In this document: positions 39,369 through 47,975 of the stretch, piece by piece
Layout: each line of letters begins with the position of its first letter
How positions within the stretch are numbered: position 1 is the first letter of the stretch
Origin: Clostridium sp. 1001271st1 H5
GTDB lineage: Bacteria > Bacillota > Clostridia > Lachnospirales > Lachnospiraceae
DNA length: 58,544 nt
Reading direction: 5' to 3'
Assembly: GCF_005845215.1 (NCBI RefSeq)
Contig: NZ_SPHO01000030.1
Coordinates: 1 to 58,544 of the forward strand
Made by a program: the position numbers and the translations under genes
Notes under the pieces: model-generated
What the model saw: only the letters and a program-made list of their open reading frames with translations
The model's database searches: none
What the model was told of the DNA's origin: nothing

Positions 39369-40259
39369 ATGGATTATATAAAAATTGGAAACCTGAAATT
39401 CAGCAGGGGAGTCTTATTCATCTTGCCGGGCATCCTGTTCTTTGGCATCATGGTCATCTATCCTGCTGGGTATGTCATTTATCTGAGTCTTTTCACAGAG
39501 GGGAAGGGACTTGGACTGGCGCCGGAATTTATCGGTCTGAAAAACTATATGACCGTCTTTTCATCCAGGAATTTCGTGAAGATACTGTCAAATACGCTGT
39601 TATATTCCTTCTTTGCAACCGCGTTCCATATCATCATCGGTTTGTTTATGGCAGTGCTCCTGAACAATAAGGTGCTGAAGAGAAGGACCCTTACAATCGG
39701 CCGGTCCCTGTTCCTTATACCATGGGCCATATCGCCGTCCGTGGTGGCCATTATGTTTCAGGTCATGCTTCATCCCAAGGTGGGACCGGTGGGAATCATC
39801 TTAAGGACATTCAATCCCAGAATCGCATTTAATCCGCTGGGAAGTCCTTCCCTGTCACTGCTGACCGTGACGCTGACAAACATATGGAAATTCACACCCT
39901 TTTATTTTCTGATTCTGCTGGCAGGACTGCAGGCCATTGATGACGGGTTATACGAAGCGGCACGCATGGACGGGGCCTCCGGCTGGAGACAGTTTTGTGA
40001 TGTCACCCTTCCGCTGATGAAGAATTACATCATCACCTTAGCTGTGTTTGACTTTGTAAGCACTGCCGCCTATATGGACCTGACATGGATTATGACAAAG
40101 GGCGGTCCTCTCAATTCTTCAGAGGTACTGTCAACCCTGGCCTACCGGACTTCGTTCCAGAACTTCCGGTTCGGGGAAGGTTCGGCTGTGGGGGTGCTGA
40201 TTTTCCTGATATCCATACTATTTACCACGATGGCAATGAAGATGATGAGTGAGGAGTAA
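39369..40259 (+). CDS. ABC sugar permease, MalF/UgpA type
   Basis: The 296-residue protein has six predicted membrane helices and the cytoplasmic EAA loop EAARMDGASGWRQFCDVTLPLM, the docking site for an ATPase. The N-terminal VLFILPGILFFGIMVIYP is typical of the first permease in carbohydrate importers. It pairs with the permease encoded five bases downstream. No ATPase gene is in the operon, so a shared MsmK/UgpC-type ATPase elsewhere is expected. Confidence 0.9.
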   Translation: MDYIKIGNLKFSRGVLFILPGILFFGIMVIYPAGYVIYLSLFTEGKGLGLAPEFIGLKNYMTVFSSRNFVKILSNTLLYSFFATAFHIIIGLFMAVLLNNKVLKRRTLTIGRSLFLIPWAISPSVVAIMFQVMLHPKVGPVGIILRTFNPRIAFNPLGSPSLSLLTVTLTNIWKFTPFYFLILLAGLQAIDDGLYEAARMDGASGWRQFCDVTLPLMKNYIITLAVFDFVSTAAYMDLTWIMTKGGPLNSSEVLSTLAYRTSFQNFRFGEGSAVGVLIFLISILFTTMAMKMMSEE

Positions 40260-40263
40260 AGCC

Positions 40264-41091
40264 ATGGATGAAAAGAAACAGAGACAGAGGATATTGGTGG
40301 GGACTGCACTGGCCCTCATATTATTCATAGATTTGCTGCCCTATTTGTGGCTGCTCATCTCTTCCTTCAGGGCCTCCAATGACCCCTTCACCAACTCTGT
40401 GCTTCCCGGACAGCTTACGCTGTCCAATTACGCAAATATATTCCGCAGCGCCAACATGCTGCGGCCGTTCTTCAATTCGCTGGTGGTGGCTGTGGGGGCA
40501 ACCGTCATAACCATGATACTGTCGCTGCTGGCTGCATATGGTTTTTCCAGATATTATTTTAAGGGGCGGGAATTCCTGTTAAGCTTTCTCGTCAACCTGC
40601 GGACATTTCCGGCCCTGCTTCTGGCCATCGCCCTGTATGTGATGGCGGTAAAGGCCGGATTATACAACACATATATACCGCTGATTCTTGCCAACACCAT
40701 GATGAACCTGCCCTTTGCCATCTGGAATGTCAAGACAGTCATTGACGGGGTGCCAAAGGATTTGGAAGAGAGCGCCATGGTGGACGGCCTGTCCCGCTCG
40801 GCTGTAATATGGAAAATCATTGTGCCGGTGGCGACGCCGGGTCTGGCGGCAACCGCCATTTACGTGTTCATCCTCACATGGAATGAATACCTGTTTGCCA
40901 CCACGTTCATGAACTCCAATGACATGCAGCTGGTAACAGCAGTCATTGCATCTGCAGTCACCCAGTTCGGCGTGGATTACGGATGGCTTATGACAACAGC
41001 CATGCTGGCGTCCATTCCTGCAATCATAATGTTTATAGCCATCCAGCGGTTTATTGTAGGCGGACTGACCGCAGGCGGAATTAAAGGATAA
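40264..41091 (+). CDS. ABC sugar permease, MalG/UgpE type
   Basis: The protein has 275 residues from ATG 40264, preferred over an in-frame GTG at 40249 because GAGGAG lies seven bases upstream. Six membrane helices are predicted. The EAA-like loop is EESAMVDGLSRSAVIWKIIVP, and the C-terminus ends in FIVGGLTAGGIKG, a family signature. It is the second half of the permease dimer. Confidence 0.9.
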   Translation: MDEKKQRQRILVGTALALILFIDLLPYLWLLISSFRASNDPFTNSVLPGQLTLSNYANIFRSANMLRPFFNSLVVAVGATVITMILSLLAAYGFSRYYFKGREFLLSFLVNLRTFPALLLAIALYVMAVKAGLYNTYIPLILANTMMNLPFAIWNVKTVIDGVPKDLEESAMVDGLSRSAVIWKIIVPVATPGLAATAIYVFILTWNEYLFATTFMNSNDMQLVTAVIASAVTQFGVDYGWLMTTAMLASIPAIIMFIAIQRFIVGGLTAGGIKG

Positions 41092-41115
41092 TAAAGGGAT
41101 TAGGAGAAGATTGAT

Positions 41116-42078
41116 ATGTTGAGATTAAAAGAATATTGTGACAGGGTACGGGATGATGCTTACGGCGGAAGCGTGGAGCTGGTGGAAGACGGCATCACAG
41201 CCATGGCATGTGAGATTGAGGCAGAGGAACCGGACGATATCCTGGAAGGGATAGAAAGGTATGTGGACAGCATTCTGGCCGTCACATCGCCCATTCTTCC
41301 GTTAATTCATCTGCTGAACCGCTGTATGTGTTTTGCGGAAGCGCACGCTGCGGGGAGCCGGGACAACAGCGGACTTAAGACGGCTTTCCTGGAGCTGCTG
41401 GAGGACATCAGGCAGGAACAGCGCCAATGCGTGGAAAAGATAGGAAAGGTGGGGGCCAGGCTCATTGCCCGTGGGGATAAGGTGGCCACATTCTCTACCA
41501 GCGGGTCCGTCATGGAGATTCTTACATGCGCAGCAGGAGAGGGCAGGGAGATAACGGCTGCTGCCTTTGAGGCCAGACCCAATGCAGAGGGATACCGGAC
41601 GCTGCGGGAAATCAGCGGATTAGGCATTCCGGTCACCTTTGGATGCGATGCACTGCTGTGTAAATTAGTACCTGGCAGCAAACTGTTTGTTATAGGCGCG
41701 GATGCCATTACTTCCACCGGGGAGGTATATGCAAAAACAGGCTCCTATCTGGCTGCCCTGGTCTGCAGTGAATTTGGGATTCCCTTTTATGTGGCAGCGG
41801 ATACCAGCAAATTTGACCCGCTGTCCCTGCTGGGATTCCCCATCAAGGACAGCCTGCGCCCTGCCTGCGAAGTGACGGACATGGATGTGCCGGAGATATC
41901 AGAAATTATCAATATCAGTTTCGAACTGATTCCGGCAAAGCTGATTACTGGAATCATTACGGAAAAGGGGCTGATTTCCCCCCATGCAGTGGGGCTTATG
42001 ATGAAGCCGGAGAACATGAGTCCCCGCATGATTCATAAGCTGGAGCAATGGAGGGAAAACTGCGACAAATTAAAATAG
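41116..42078 (+). CDS. eIF2B-like / sugar-phosphate isomerase homologue
   Basis: The 320-residue protein belongs to the fold family of eIF2B-alpha, methylthioribose-1-phosphate isomerase (MtnA) and ribose-1,5-bisphosphate isomerase. The diagnostic part is VIGADAITSTGEVYAKTGSY, then FGIPFYVAADTSKFDP. The general-base Asp of the isomerases is kept (Asp196 in GADA). The active-site Cys (THCNAG in MtnA) aligns with Ser127 in TFSTSGS, so normal isomerase chemistry may be changed or lost. In a sugar operon an aldose-1-phosphate to ketose-phosphate step is the natural guess. The start follows AGGAGAAG. Confidence 0.75.
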   Translation: MLRLKEYCDRVRDDAYGGSVELVEDGITAMACEIEAEEPDDILEGIERYVDSILAVTSPILPLIHLLNRCMCFAEAHAAGSRDNSGLKTAFLELLEDIRQEQRQCVEKIGKVGARLIARGDKVATFSTSGSVMEILTCAAGEGREITAAAFEARPNAEGYRTLREISGLGIPVTFGCDALLCKLVPGSKLFVIGADAITSTGEVYAKTGSYLAALVCSEFGIPFYVAADTSKFDPLSLLGFPIKDSLRPACEVTDMDVPEISEIINISFELIPAKLITGIITEKGLISPHAVGLMMKPENMSPRMIHKLEQWRENCDKLK

Positions 42079-42100
42079 ATTATGGGGTAGGTAAAGGATA

Positions 42101-43165
42101 ATGGATAAACGCTGGGATGCTCTTGCATCAATTTTAGTAAACTATTCAATCGGGGTCAAACCAGGGGACCGGGTGTTGATTACCATGATGGAGACAGAGA
42201 CAGAGCCATTGGCACGGGCCTGTTACCGGGAAGCGGTCAGGGCTGGCGGCTATCCCTTCATCGAATACCAGTCCGCATACCTGGAGAAGGACCTGATGCT
42301 GCACGGCACCATGGACCAGGTGGAATGGGTCAATGAGATGTGTCTTAAGGGTATGGACTGGGCTGACTGCTACATAGGGCTCAGAGGGGCAAGAAATCCT
42401 TATGAATGGGGCGGTATCCCCGGAGCCAGGCTGTCTGCCCATAAGCGTTCCCTTGGAAGGGTGTCTGCTGAGAGAAACCGCACCCGGTGGGTCCTGACCC
42501 GCGTGCCCAACGAGGCATTTGCACAGCAGTCCCGTATGCCGCTGGAAGATATGATGGATTTTTATTTCAACTCAACTCTTGTGGACTGGGAAAAAGAAAG
42601 CGCGGCTCTTCAAAAAGTGAAGGAATTGCTGGCGGCCGGCAGCAGCGTCCGGGTGACAGGAAAGGAGACCGATATTACATTTACCACATCCGGACGGATT
42701 TATGCGGTTGCAGACGGCCATATCAACATGCCTGACGGCGAGGTTTATACGTGTCCGGTTGAAACAAGCGTGAACGGAACCATCTACTTTGAATTTCCGG
42801 GCGCTTATGCAGGAAACTATATTGAAGGAATACGGCTGACCTTCCAGGATGGGAAATTAGTCCGTTCTTCTGCTGAAACCAACGAGGGACTGCTGAGGGA
42901 AATTCTTGCAACAGATGAAGGGGCCTCTACCCTGGGAGAATTTGGTATAGGGCTGAATTACGGTATCACCGGGTATTGCGGGGATATACTTTACGATGAA
43001 AAGATAGGCGGAACCATTCATTTTGCCATGGGCCGCGGGTACCCCGAATGTCTGGGAAACGACAGGTCGGCGCTGCACTGGGATATCATTAAGGATACCC
43101 GGAAGGAGGGCGCCGTGTATCTGGATGGAAAAAAGGTAATGGAGAAGGGCGTCTGGCTGATTTAA
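42101..43165 (+). CDS. M29-family metallo-aminopeptidase-like protein
   Basis: The 354-residue protein matches peptidase family M29 (aminopeptidase T/S/PepS), which cuts N-terminal residues using two metal ions. The C-terminal metal-binding region is complete: NEGLLREIL, GASTLGEFGIGLN, GTIHFAMGRGYP and SALHWDIIKD contain the expected Glu, Glu, His, His and Asp ligands. It is a little shorter than typical members (about 370-410). It is cytosolic, with no signal peptide. A peptidase inside a sugar operon implies an amino-acyl or peptide-linked sugar substrate, or recruitment to another amide or ester bond. Confidence 0.82.
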   Translation: MDKRWDALASILVNYSIGVKPGDRVLITMMETETEPLARACYREAVRAGGYPFIEYQSAYLEKDLMLHGTMDQVEWVNEMCLKGMDWADCYIGLRGARNPYEWGGIPGARLSAHKRSLGRVSAERNRTRWVLTRVPNEAFAQQSRMPLEDMMDFYFNSTLVDWEKESAALQKVKELLAAGSSVRVTGKETDITFTTSGRIYAVADGHINMPDGEVYTCPVETSVNGTIYFEFPGAYAGNYIEGIRLTFQDGKLVRSSAETNEGLLREILATDEGASTLGEFGIGLNYGITGYCGDILYDEKIGGTIHFAMGRGYPECLGNDRSALHWDIIKDTRKEGAVYLDGKKVMEKGVWLI

Positions 43166-43196
43166 ACAGGAGGCGCAGCAGAAAGGGGATGGCATA

Positions 43197-43919
43197 ATGG
43201 GTCCGGTCCGTTTGCTGGCAATATCCGGAAGTCCCAGAAAAAAGGGCAACAGCCAATTTTTACTGGATACTGTATTGGAATATACAAAAACATTGAAATT
43301 TGAGGTAGATGTAAAGCGCATCAGCTTATCCGAACAAAAGGTGGGGCCGTGCATGGGATGTCTGGCCTGTTATAAAAACAGCGGCTGCTGCGTCCTGAAG
43401 GATGACTTTGAGGGCGTCCGGCGGCTGTGGAAAAGGGCAGACTGCATATTATACTGTACACCGGTGTACGTGGCTGGAATACCCGGACAGCTGAAATGCC
43501 TGATGGACCGTTTGAGCAATGCGGATTACGGGCTTGAAATCAGAGGCGCGCGCCATATGAAGACCATCGGCGTCATATCCCAGGGCGGGGATTTCTTCGG
43601 AGGCGGCGCAGAGCTCTGCATGATGGACATCATGCGCCACGCAGCTATGATGAACTGTGTGTATATTCCGCCTGATGCCTCCTATATAGGTTCAGGCGGA
43701 TGGGTCTGGGACTCCCACAGCAATGCCATGAAGGAAAAAGCAGGTCTTATGACAGAGGATTACCGCCTGACCCTGGAAACAGCGCACAGCATCATACAGC
43801 GTTCCGTTGAAATGGCGGCCATCATCCGTTCCGGCAGCAGCAGCCTCAGGGACATCCTGGAAAAAGACAAGGCATACCGGTACTATTTTGAAAAAGAAGA
43901 CTTACTGGAGGGATGGTAA
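43197..43919 (+). CDS. NADPH-dependent FMN reductase-like / iron-sulfur flavoprotein
   Basis: The 240-residue protein has a flavodoxin-like fold: phosphate loop AISGSPRKKGNSQ at about 8-20 and PVYVAGIPGQLKCLMDR. A Cys cluster CMGCLACYKNSGCC (about 53-66) is the place where iron-sulfur flavoproteins bind a 4Fe-4S cluster. It probably transfers electrons from NAD(P)H or ferredoxin to a small substrate. The C-terminal about 60 residues are helical. Its stop codon directly abuts the kinase start, so translation is probably coupled. Confidence 0.82.
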   Translation: MGPVRLLAISGSPRKKGNSQFLLDTVLEYTKTLKFEVDVKRISLSEQKVGPCMGCLACYKNSGCCVLKDDFEGVRRLWKRADCILYCTPVYVAGIPGQLKCLMDRLSNADYGLEIRGARHMKTIGVISQGGDFFGGGAELCMMDIMRHAAMMNCVYIPPDASYIGSGGWVWDSHSNAMKEKAGLMTEDYRLTLETAHSIIQRSVEMAAIIRSGSSSLRDILEKDKAYRYYFEKEDLLEGW

Positions 43920-45443
43920 ATGGGCTGTATTCTTTCGTTTGATGTGGGAACCACGGGTTTAAAGACAATTGTAATCAGCCGGGACGGCAGAATCCTGAGA
44001 CACTGCAGCATTGAATACGGCATGGTCCAGGAACAGGAGGGGTTTGCGGAACAGGCCCCTGCTGTCTGGTGGGATGCAGCGGTAAAAAGCATCCGGACTG
44101 TTCTTACAGAGGAATTAAAGAAGGATATCCTGGCCATCGGAGTATCGGGACAGTTCCAGAGTCTGGTAATGCTGGATAAGGATTATCATCCTCTCAGGAA
44201 GGCCATCTTATGGTGCGACCACAGGGGAGAAGAGATGCTGCCTGAAATCACCAACCGGGTCGGTGAAGAAAATCTGTTCTCAATCACTGCAAATCCTGCG
44301 CTTTCCGGTTCCAGTGTTTCTTCCCTCTTATGGGTGAGAAAATATGAGCCTCATATTTATGAACAGTGCAGGCACATCATGCTCCCCCATGAATACATCC
44401 GGTTCAGGCTGACAGGGGAGTGTGTGACCGACGTCACATCCGCCTCCAGCATGCAGCTTTTAAATGTGCCGGAGAGAGCCTGGTCCCCGGACTTATTCCG
44501 GAAGCTGGACCTGGACAGTGCAATCACAGGACCGTTGCTGGAATGCAGCCAAGTGGCGGGACGGACCACGGCCCGGGCAGGGCGGGAGACAGGCCTTCCC
44601 CAGGGCATACCGGTCATTGCAGGGGGCGGGGACAGCGTAGTGTCTGCCGTTGGGACAGGCGTTATCCGGGAAGGCAGCTGTTTTACATCCCTGGGGACCT
44701 CAGGCATCATCTGCACGAATACAGAACGTATAAGAACCGACAGGAAGGGAAGGGTCAATACCTATTGCAGCGCTGTTCCGGGAAAATGGTCCGTCATAAC
44801 CTGCAGCATCACTTCGGGTTTTGCCCTCAAATGGATGAAGGAAAATTTCTGCACCCCTGAGATTGAAACCGCCAGGCTCCGCCACACGGATGTGTATGAC
44901 GAGATGAGCCGTCAGGCGTCGCAAATAGCAGCAGGCTCAGAGGGCCTCCTTTTTCTCCCTTATCTGATGGGAGACAGAACTCCCCATTTAAATCCAGCCG
45001 CCAAAGGCGTTTTCCTTGGCGCCTCATCCTGCCACACAAGAGCCCACTTCATACGCGCTGTCATGGAAGGAGTGGCCTACTCCCTGATGGACGGCATATC
45101 TGTCCTCAGGGAGCTGGACGTGGCTTTGGACGACTATGTGCTCTGCGGAGGCGGGGCAAAGGGGAGCCTCTGGAGAACCATCATAGCCGATATATACGGA
45201 CATAACCTGTCAACCGTACAGAATGACAGCGGCGCAGCCATGGGAGCGGCTGTGCTGGCTGCCTATGGCTGCGGCCTGTACAAAACCCTGGAAGAGGCGG
45301 CAGGATGCATGGTGAAACGCAATGAGAGCAATGGATTTAATCAGGAAAATCATGAGAACTATATGAAGTACTGGGAAATTTATCGTGATATATATGTCCG
45401 GCTTGAGGACGTATTTTACAGGTTAAGGGAAATCACCCGCTGA
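43920..45443 (+). CDS. FGGY-family carbohydrate kinase, xylulokinase-like
   Basis: The 507-residue ATP-dependent sugar kinase has an N-terminal actin-like domain with phosphate motif FDVGTTGLKT, GVSGQFQSLVML, and GGGDSVVSAVGTG with the expected catalytic Asp. The C-terminal domain contains GSEGLLFLPYLMGDRTPHLNP and LCGGGAKGSLWR. The closest-looking members are xylulokinases, but FGGY specificity (xylulose, ribulose, erythritol, fuculose, autoinducer-2) cannot be set by eye. It should phosphorylate the imported sugar or its isomerised form. It is the last gene of the operon. Confidence 0.88.
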   Translation: MGCILSFDVGTTGLKTIVISRDGRILRHCSIEYGMVQEQEGFAEQAPAVWWDAAVKSIRTVLTEELKKDILAIGVSGQFQSLVMLDKDYHPLRKAILWCDHRGEEMLPEITNRVGEENLFSITANPALSGSSVSSLLWVRKYEPHIYEQCRHIMLPHEYIRFRLTGECVTDVTSASSMQLLNVPERAWSPDLFRKLDLDSAITGPLLECSQVAGRTTARAGRETGLPQGIPVIAGGGDSVVSAVGTGVIREGSCFTSLGTSGIICTNTERIRTDRKGRVNTYCSAVPGKWSVITCSITSGFALKWMKENFCTPEIETARLRHTDVYDEMSRQASQIAAGSEGLLFLPYLMGDRTPHLNPAAKGVFLGASSCHTRAHFIRAVMEGVAYSLMDGISVLRELDVALDDYVLCGGGAKGSLWRTIIADIYGHNLSTVQNDSGAAMGAAVLAAYGCGLYKTLEEAAGCMVKRNESNGFNQENHENYMKYWEIYRDIYVRLEDVFYRLREITR

Positions 45444-45542
45444 CCGGCATAATTTTACCGGAAATACTGGAATCCTCCACAGTTGCATGTTATAATCAAC
45501 ATAACGTAATAGTAAATAAAATATAACCTGTAGGGTGATGGG

Positions 45543-47726
45543 ATGAAAAAATTGGCGGCGGTTAAAAACAGGATATTCCTGGTTATGTCAGCGTTCCTTT
45601 TGTGCCTTCTTTACGCTTTTCCTGTCAGGGCAGCGGAGAAAGTGCGGGTAGGCTGTGTTGACATCGGGAATTTCATCCAGCTGGACCAGGACGGCTATGC
45701 CATTGGGTATGGGGCAGACTATCTGAATAAAATAGCAGAATATGCAGGATGGGAATATGAGTATGTCCAGGCACCCTGGGGAGAGTGCCTGGATATGCTG
45801 CGCAGTGGGGAGCTGGATATACTGCTTCCTGCCGAATACAGCGAGGAACGGGCAAAGGACTTTCTTTTCAGCAGCTACGAGTGCTGCTTTGATTTTGCCG
45901 CCCTGATTGGCCGAAAATCAGATGAACGCCTGTTTTATGATGATTACCAGGGATTCCAGGGAATCCGGGTGGGCATGATTAAGGACAATTTCCTCAATGG
46001 TTTGTTTGACGAGTATTCAAAAAACCACGGATTTTCCTATGAAGCCATATATTATGATACCGGCACCCAGATAGTAGAGGCCCTGGAGCGGGAAGAGGTA
46101 GATGCCATTATTAACGGCAATATGGAATACAACATGAACCAGAAGCTTCTGGCTAAAATCGACTATATGCCGGCCTACTTCATCACATCCGTGGATAAGC
46201 CGGGCCTGATGGTACGGCTCAATAAGGCCCTGAGGCAGATTTTCATAGACAATCCCTATTACTCAGCCGGTCTTTATGAAAAGTATTATCATGAGATGGA
46301 CAGACAGTTTGCCGAGTTTACCAGGGAGGAAAGCCAGTTTGTGAAGCAAAGCGGCCCGGTGACCGTACTGGTGGCCCGGTCTGACTATCCCTTTGAATGG
46401 TACGATGAAAAGGAAAAAACCTGCAAGGGCGCTTATGTGGATTATATGAGGCACCTGTCCAAGGTCAGCGGCCTGAAATTTGAATTTATTCCCCTTGCCC
46501 CGGCAGAGGATTCCGCCGGAGAATTGTTTGGGGAAAATGCCCAGATTCGCTTGAGCGTATTTAAACAGCAAAGGGGCGGGGTATCCGGCAGCCTTAAATA
46601 CACCATTCCCTATTACGACTGCAGCTTCAGCCTGGTGGGCAAAAAGGATGAGCCCCTGAACCTGTCTTCCCACCAGCGGATTGCAATGGTGGAAAAGGTA
46701 AACGGCCTGAAGGAGGTATTGGAAGACAAGTATCCCAATTGGGAAATCGTCGCTTATGAAACACCGAAAGACTGCCTCAACGCTGTGGAGGAGGGAAATG
46801 CTGACTGCGCCATGGTATCTGCCATTAAACTGTCAGCGGACCGGAATCTCCTGGGCATGAACCTGGTGGTGGTGGATGGCAGCACTGCAGCTGCGCCTGT
46901 ATACATAGGAGTATCGGAGAATGCCAGTCCCCTGCTTGCCCAGGTCCTCTCCAAGTCCATTGCAAAGGCAGGAGAGGGCGCCATGGATGAAGCCGTGTAC
47001 GCCACCATTCTTTCAAGTAAGGAAAATAAGGATTTCAGTTACTTCATACAGTCTTATCCCCTGTACTTTGCCTTTGGGGTCATAGCGGTCTCACTGCTGG
47101 GCGTGGGAATCCTGTTCATGCGTTACGATGCCCGGCACCAGAAACTGCAGAACCTGATTCTGCAGAAAAAGAATGAGGAGTTAAAAGCAGCCATTGCTAT
47201 GCAGACCCTTCTGAGGCGTAAGGCGCAGACTGACGCCCTGACCGGGCTGACGAATAAAAGCACCACTGAGGAGCTGTGCCGCGCCTGTCTGGAACAGGCC
47301 CAAGGGGAGGTCTGCGCCCTGTTCATCCTGGACCTGGATGACTTTAAGCATATTAACGACCAGCGGGGGCATCAGGCCGGTGATGTGGTGCTCAGAGCCT
47401 TCGGGGATACCATACACAAATGCGTGCGCCAGGATGATGTGGCCGGCCGTATCGGCGGGGATGAATTCATGCTGTTCATGGCCGGAATCAAGGATACGGA
47501 CCAGCTGACACGGTTTGCAAACCGTATCTATCAGGCGTTAAAGGATAATCCTGATTTCAGCGCCACCTGCAGCATGGGGATTGCCCTGGGCCGGGCAGGC
47601 CGGATATCCTATGAGGAAATGTTCCGTATGGCAGACAATGCCTTATATAAGGCAAAAGAAGACGGAAAAAATAATTACCATATTGATTCTGTTCTGGATG
47701 AGCCGGAGAACGGCAGGGCTACATAA
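45543..47726 (+). CDS. Membrane diguanylate cyclase with two extracellular solute-binding domains
   Basis: The 727-residue protein has the same plan as the protein at 13399-15918 but lacks the PAS-like linker. A signal segment (to about 30), two amino-acid-binding-type domains (about 33-255 and 265-495), a membrane helix (about 505-527), a coiled coil and a GGDEF domain (about 560-715) are visible. GGDEF is intact near residue 638. RQDD lies five residues before it (RxxD inhibitory site), so product feedback is expected, unlike the other protein. The start follows AGGGTGATGG. It may sense an amino acid or peptide outside the cell. Confidence 0.85.
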   Translation: MKKLAAVKNRIFLVMSAFLLCLLYAFPVRAAEKVRVGCVDIGNFIQLDQDGYAIGYGADYLNKIAEYAGWEYEYVQAPWGECLDMLRSGELDILLPAEYSEERAKDFLFSSYECCFDFAALIGRKSDERLFYDDYQGFQGIRVGMIKDNFLNGLFDEYSKNHGFSYEAIYYDTGTQIVEALEREEVDAIINGNMEYNMNQKLLAKIDYMPAYFITSVDKPGLMVRLNKALRQIFIDNPYYSAGLYEKYYHEMDRQFAEFTREESQFVKQSGPVTVLVARSDYPFEWYDEKEKTCKGAYVDYMRHLSKVSGLKFEFIPLAPAEDSAGELFGENAQIRLSVFKQQRGGVSGSLKYTIPYYDCSFSLVGKKDEPLNLSSHQRIAMVEKVNGLKEVLEDKYPNWEIVAYETPKDCLNAVEEGNADCAMVSAIKLSADRNLLGMNLVVVDGSTAAAPVYIGVSENASPLLAQVLSKSIAKAGEGAMDEAVYATILSSKENKDFSYFIQSYPLYFAFGVIAVSLLGVGILFMRYDARHQKLQNLILQKKNEELKAAIAMQTLLRRKAQTDALTGLTNKSTTEELCRACLEQAQGEVCALFILDLDDFKHINDQRGHQAGDVVLRAFGDTIHKCVRQDDVAGRIGGDEFMLFMAGIKDTDQLTRFANRIYQALKDNPDFSATCSMGIALGRAGRISYEEMFRMADNALYKAKEDGKNNYHIDSVLDEPENGRAT

Positions 47727-47746
47727 GCTTTCCCACCGCATTCAAC

Positions 47747-47863
47747 ATGATTGCCACAGACCGGAGGGAAGTGGATACGGCACAGGTAAGGAAAGCCCAT
47801 CAGTTGTATCCGGATAACTGTCTGGGCGGCAGGGAGCTGGTGCTTCCTGCCTGCATACCGTAA
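47747..47863 (+). pseudogene. Possible gene remnant, 38 codons
   Basis: A frame from ATG 47747 to TAA 47861 reads MIATDRREVDTAQVRKAHQL and on to a Pro-rich end, with no good ribosome site. The frame remains open upstream to the end of the cyclase gene. It looks like coding sequence in composition (charged and hydrophobic residues alternate), but I recognise no family. It may be the tail of a lost gene. Confidence 0.25.
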
Positions 47864-47903
47864 TTCGTTTTTCAACGAGATACAATTTAGAAATTTTAAT
47901 TCA

Positions 47904-47932
47904 TTGACAGCAGCCCTTTATTAAAATATAAT
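47904..47932 (+). promoter_or_regulatory. Perfect consensus promoter of the carboxypeptidase gene
   Basis: TTGACA (47904-47909), a 17-base spacer and TATAAT (47927-47932), an exact sigma-A consensus. Transcription should be strong and constitutive unless repressed; no dyad is seen. Confidence 0.85.
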
Positions 47933-47975
47933 CATGGGTAGGCTGTTTTATTTTGATGAAAAAGAAGAGGTAATT

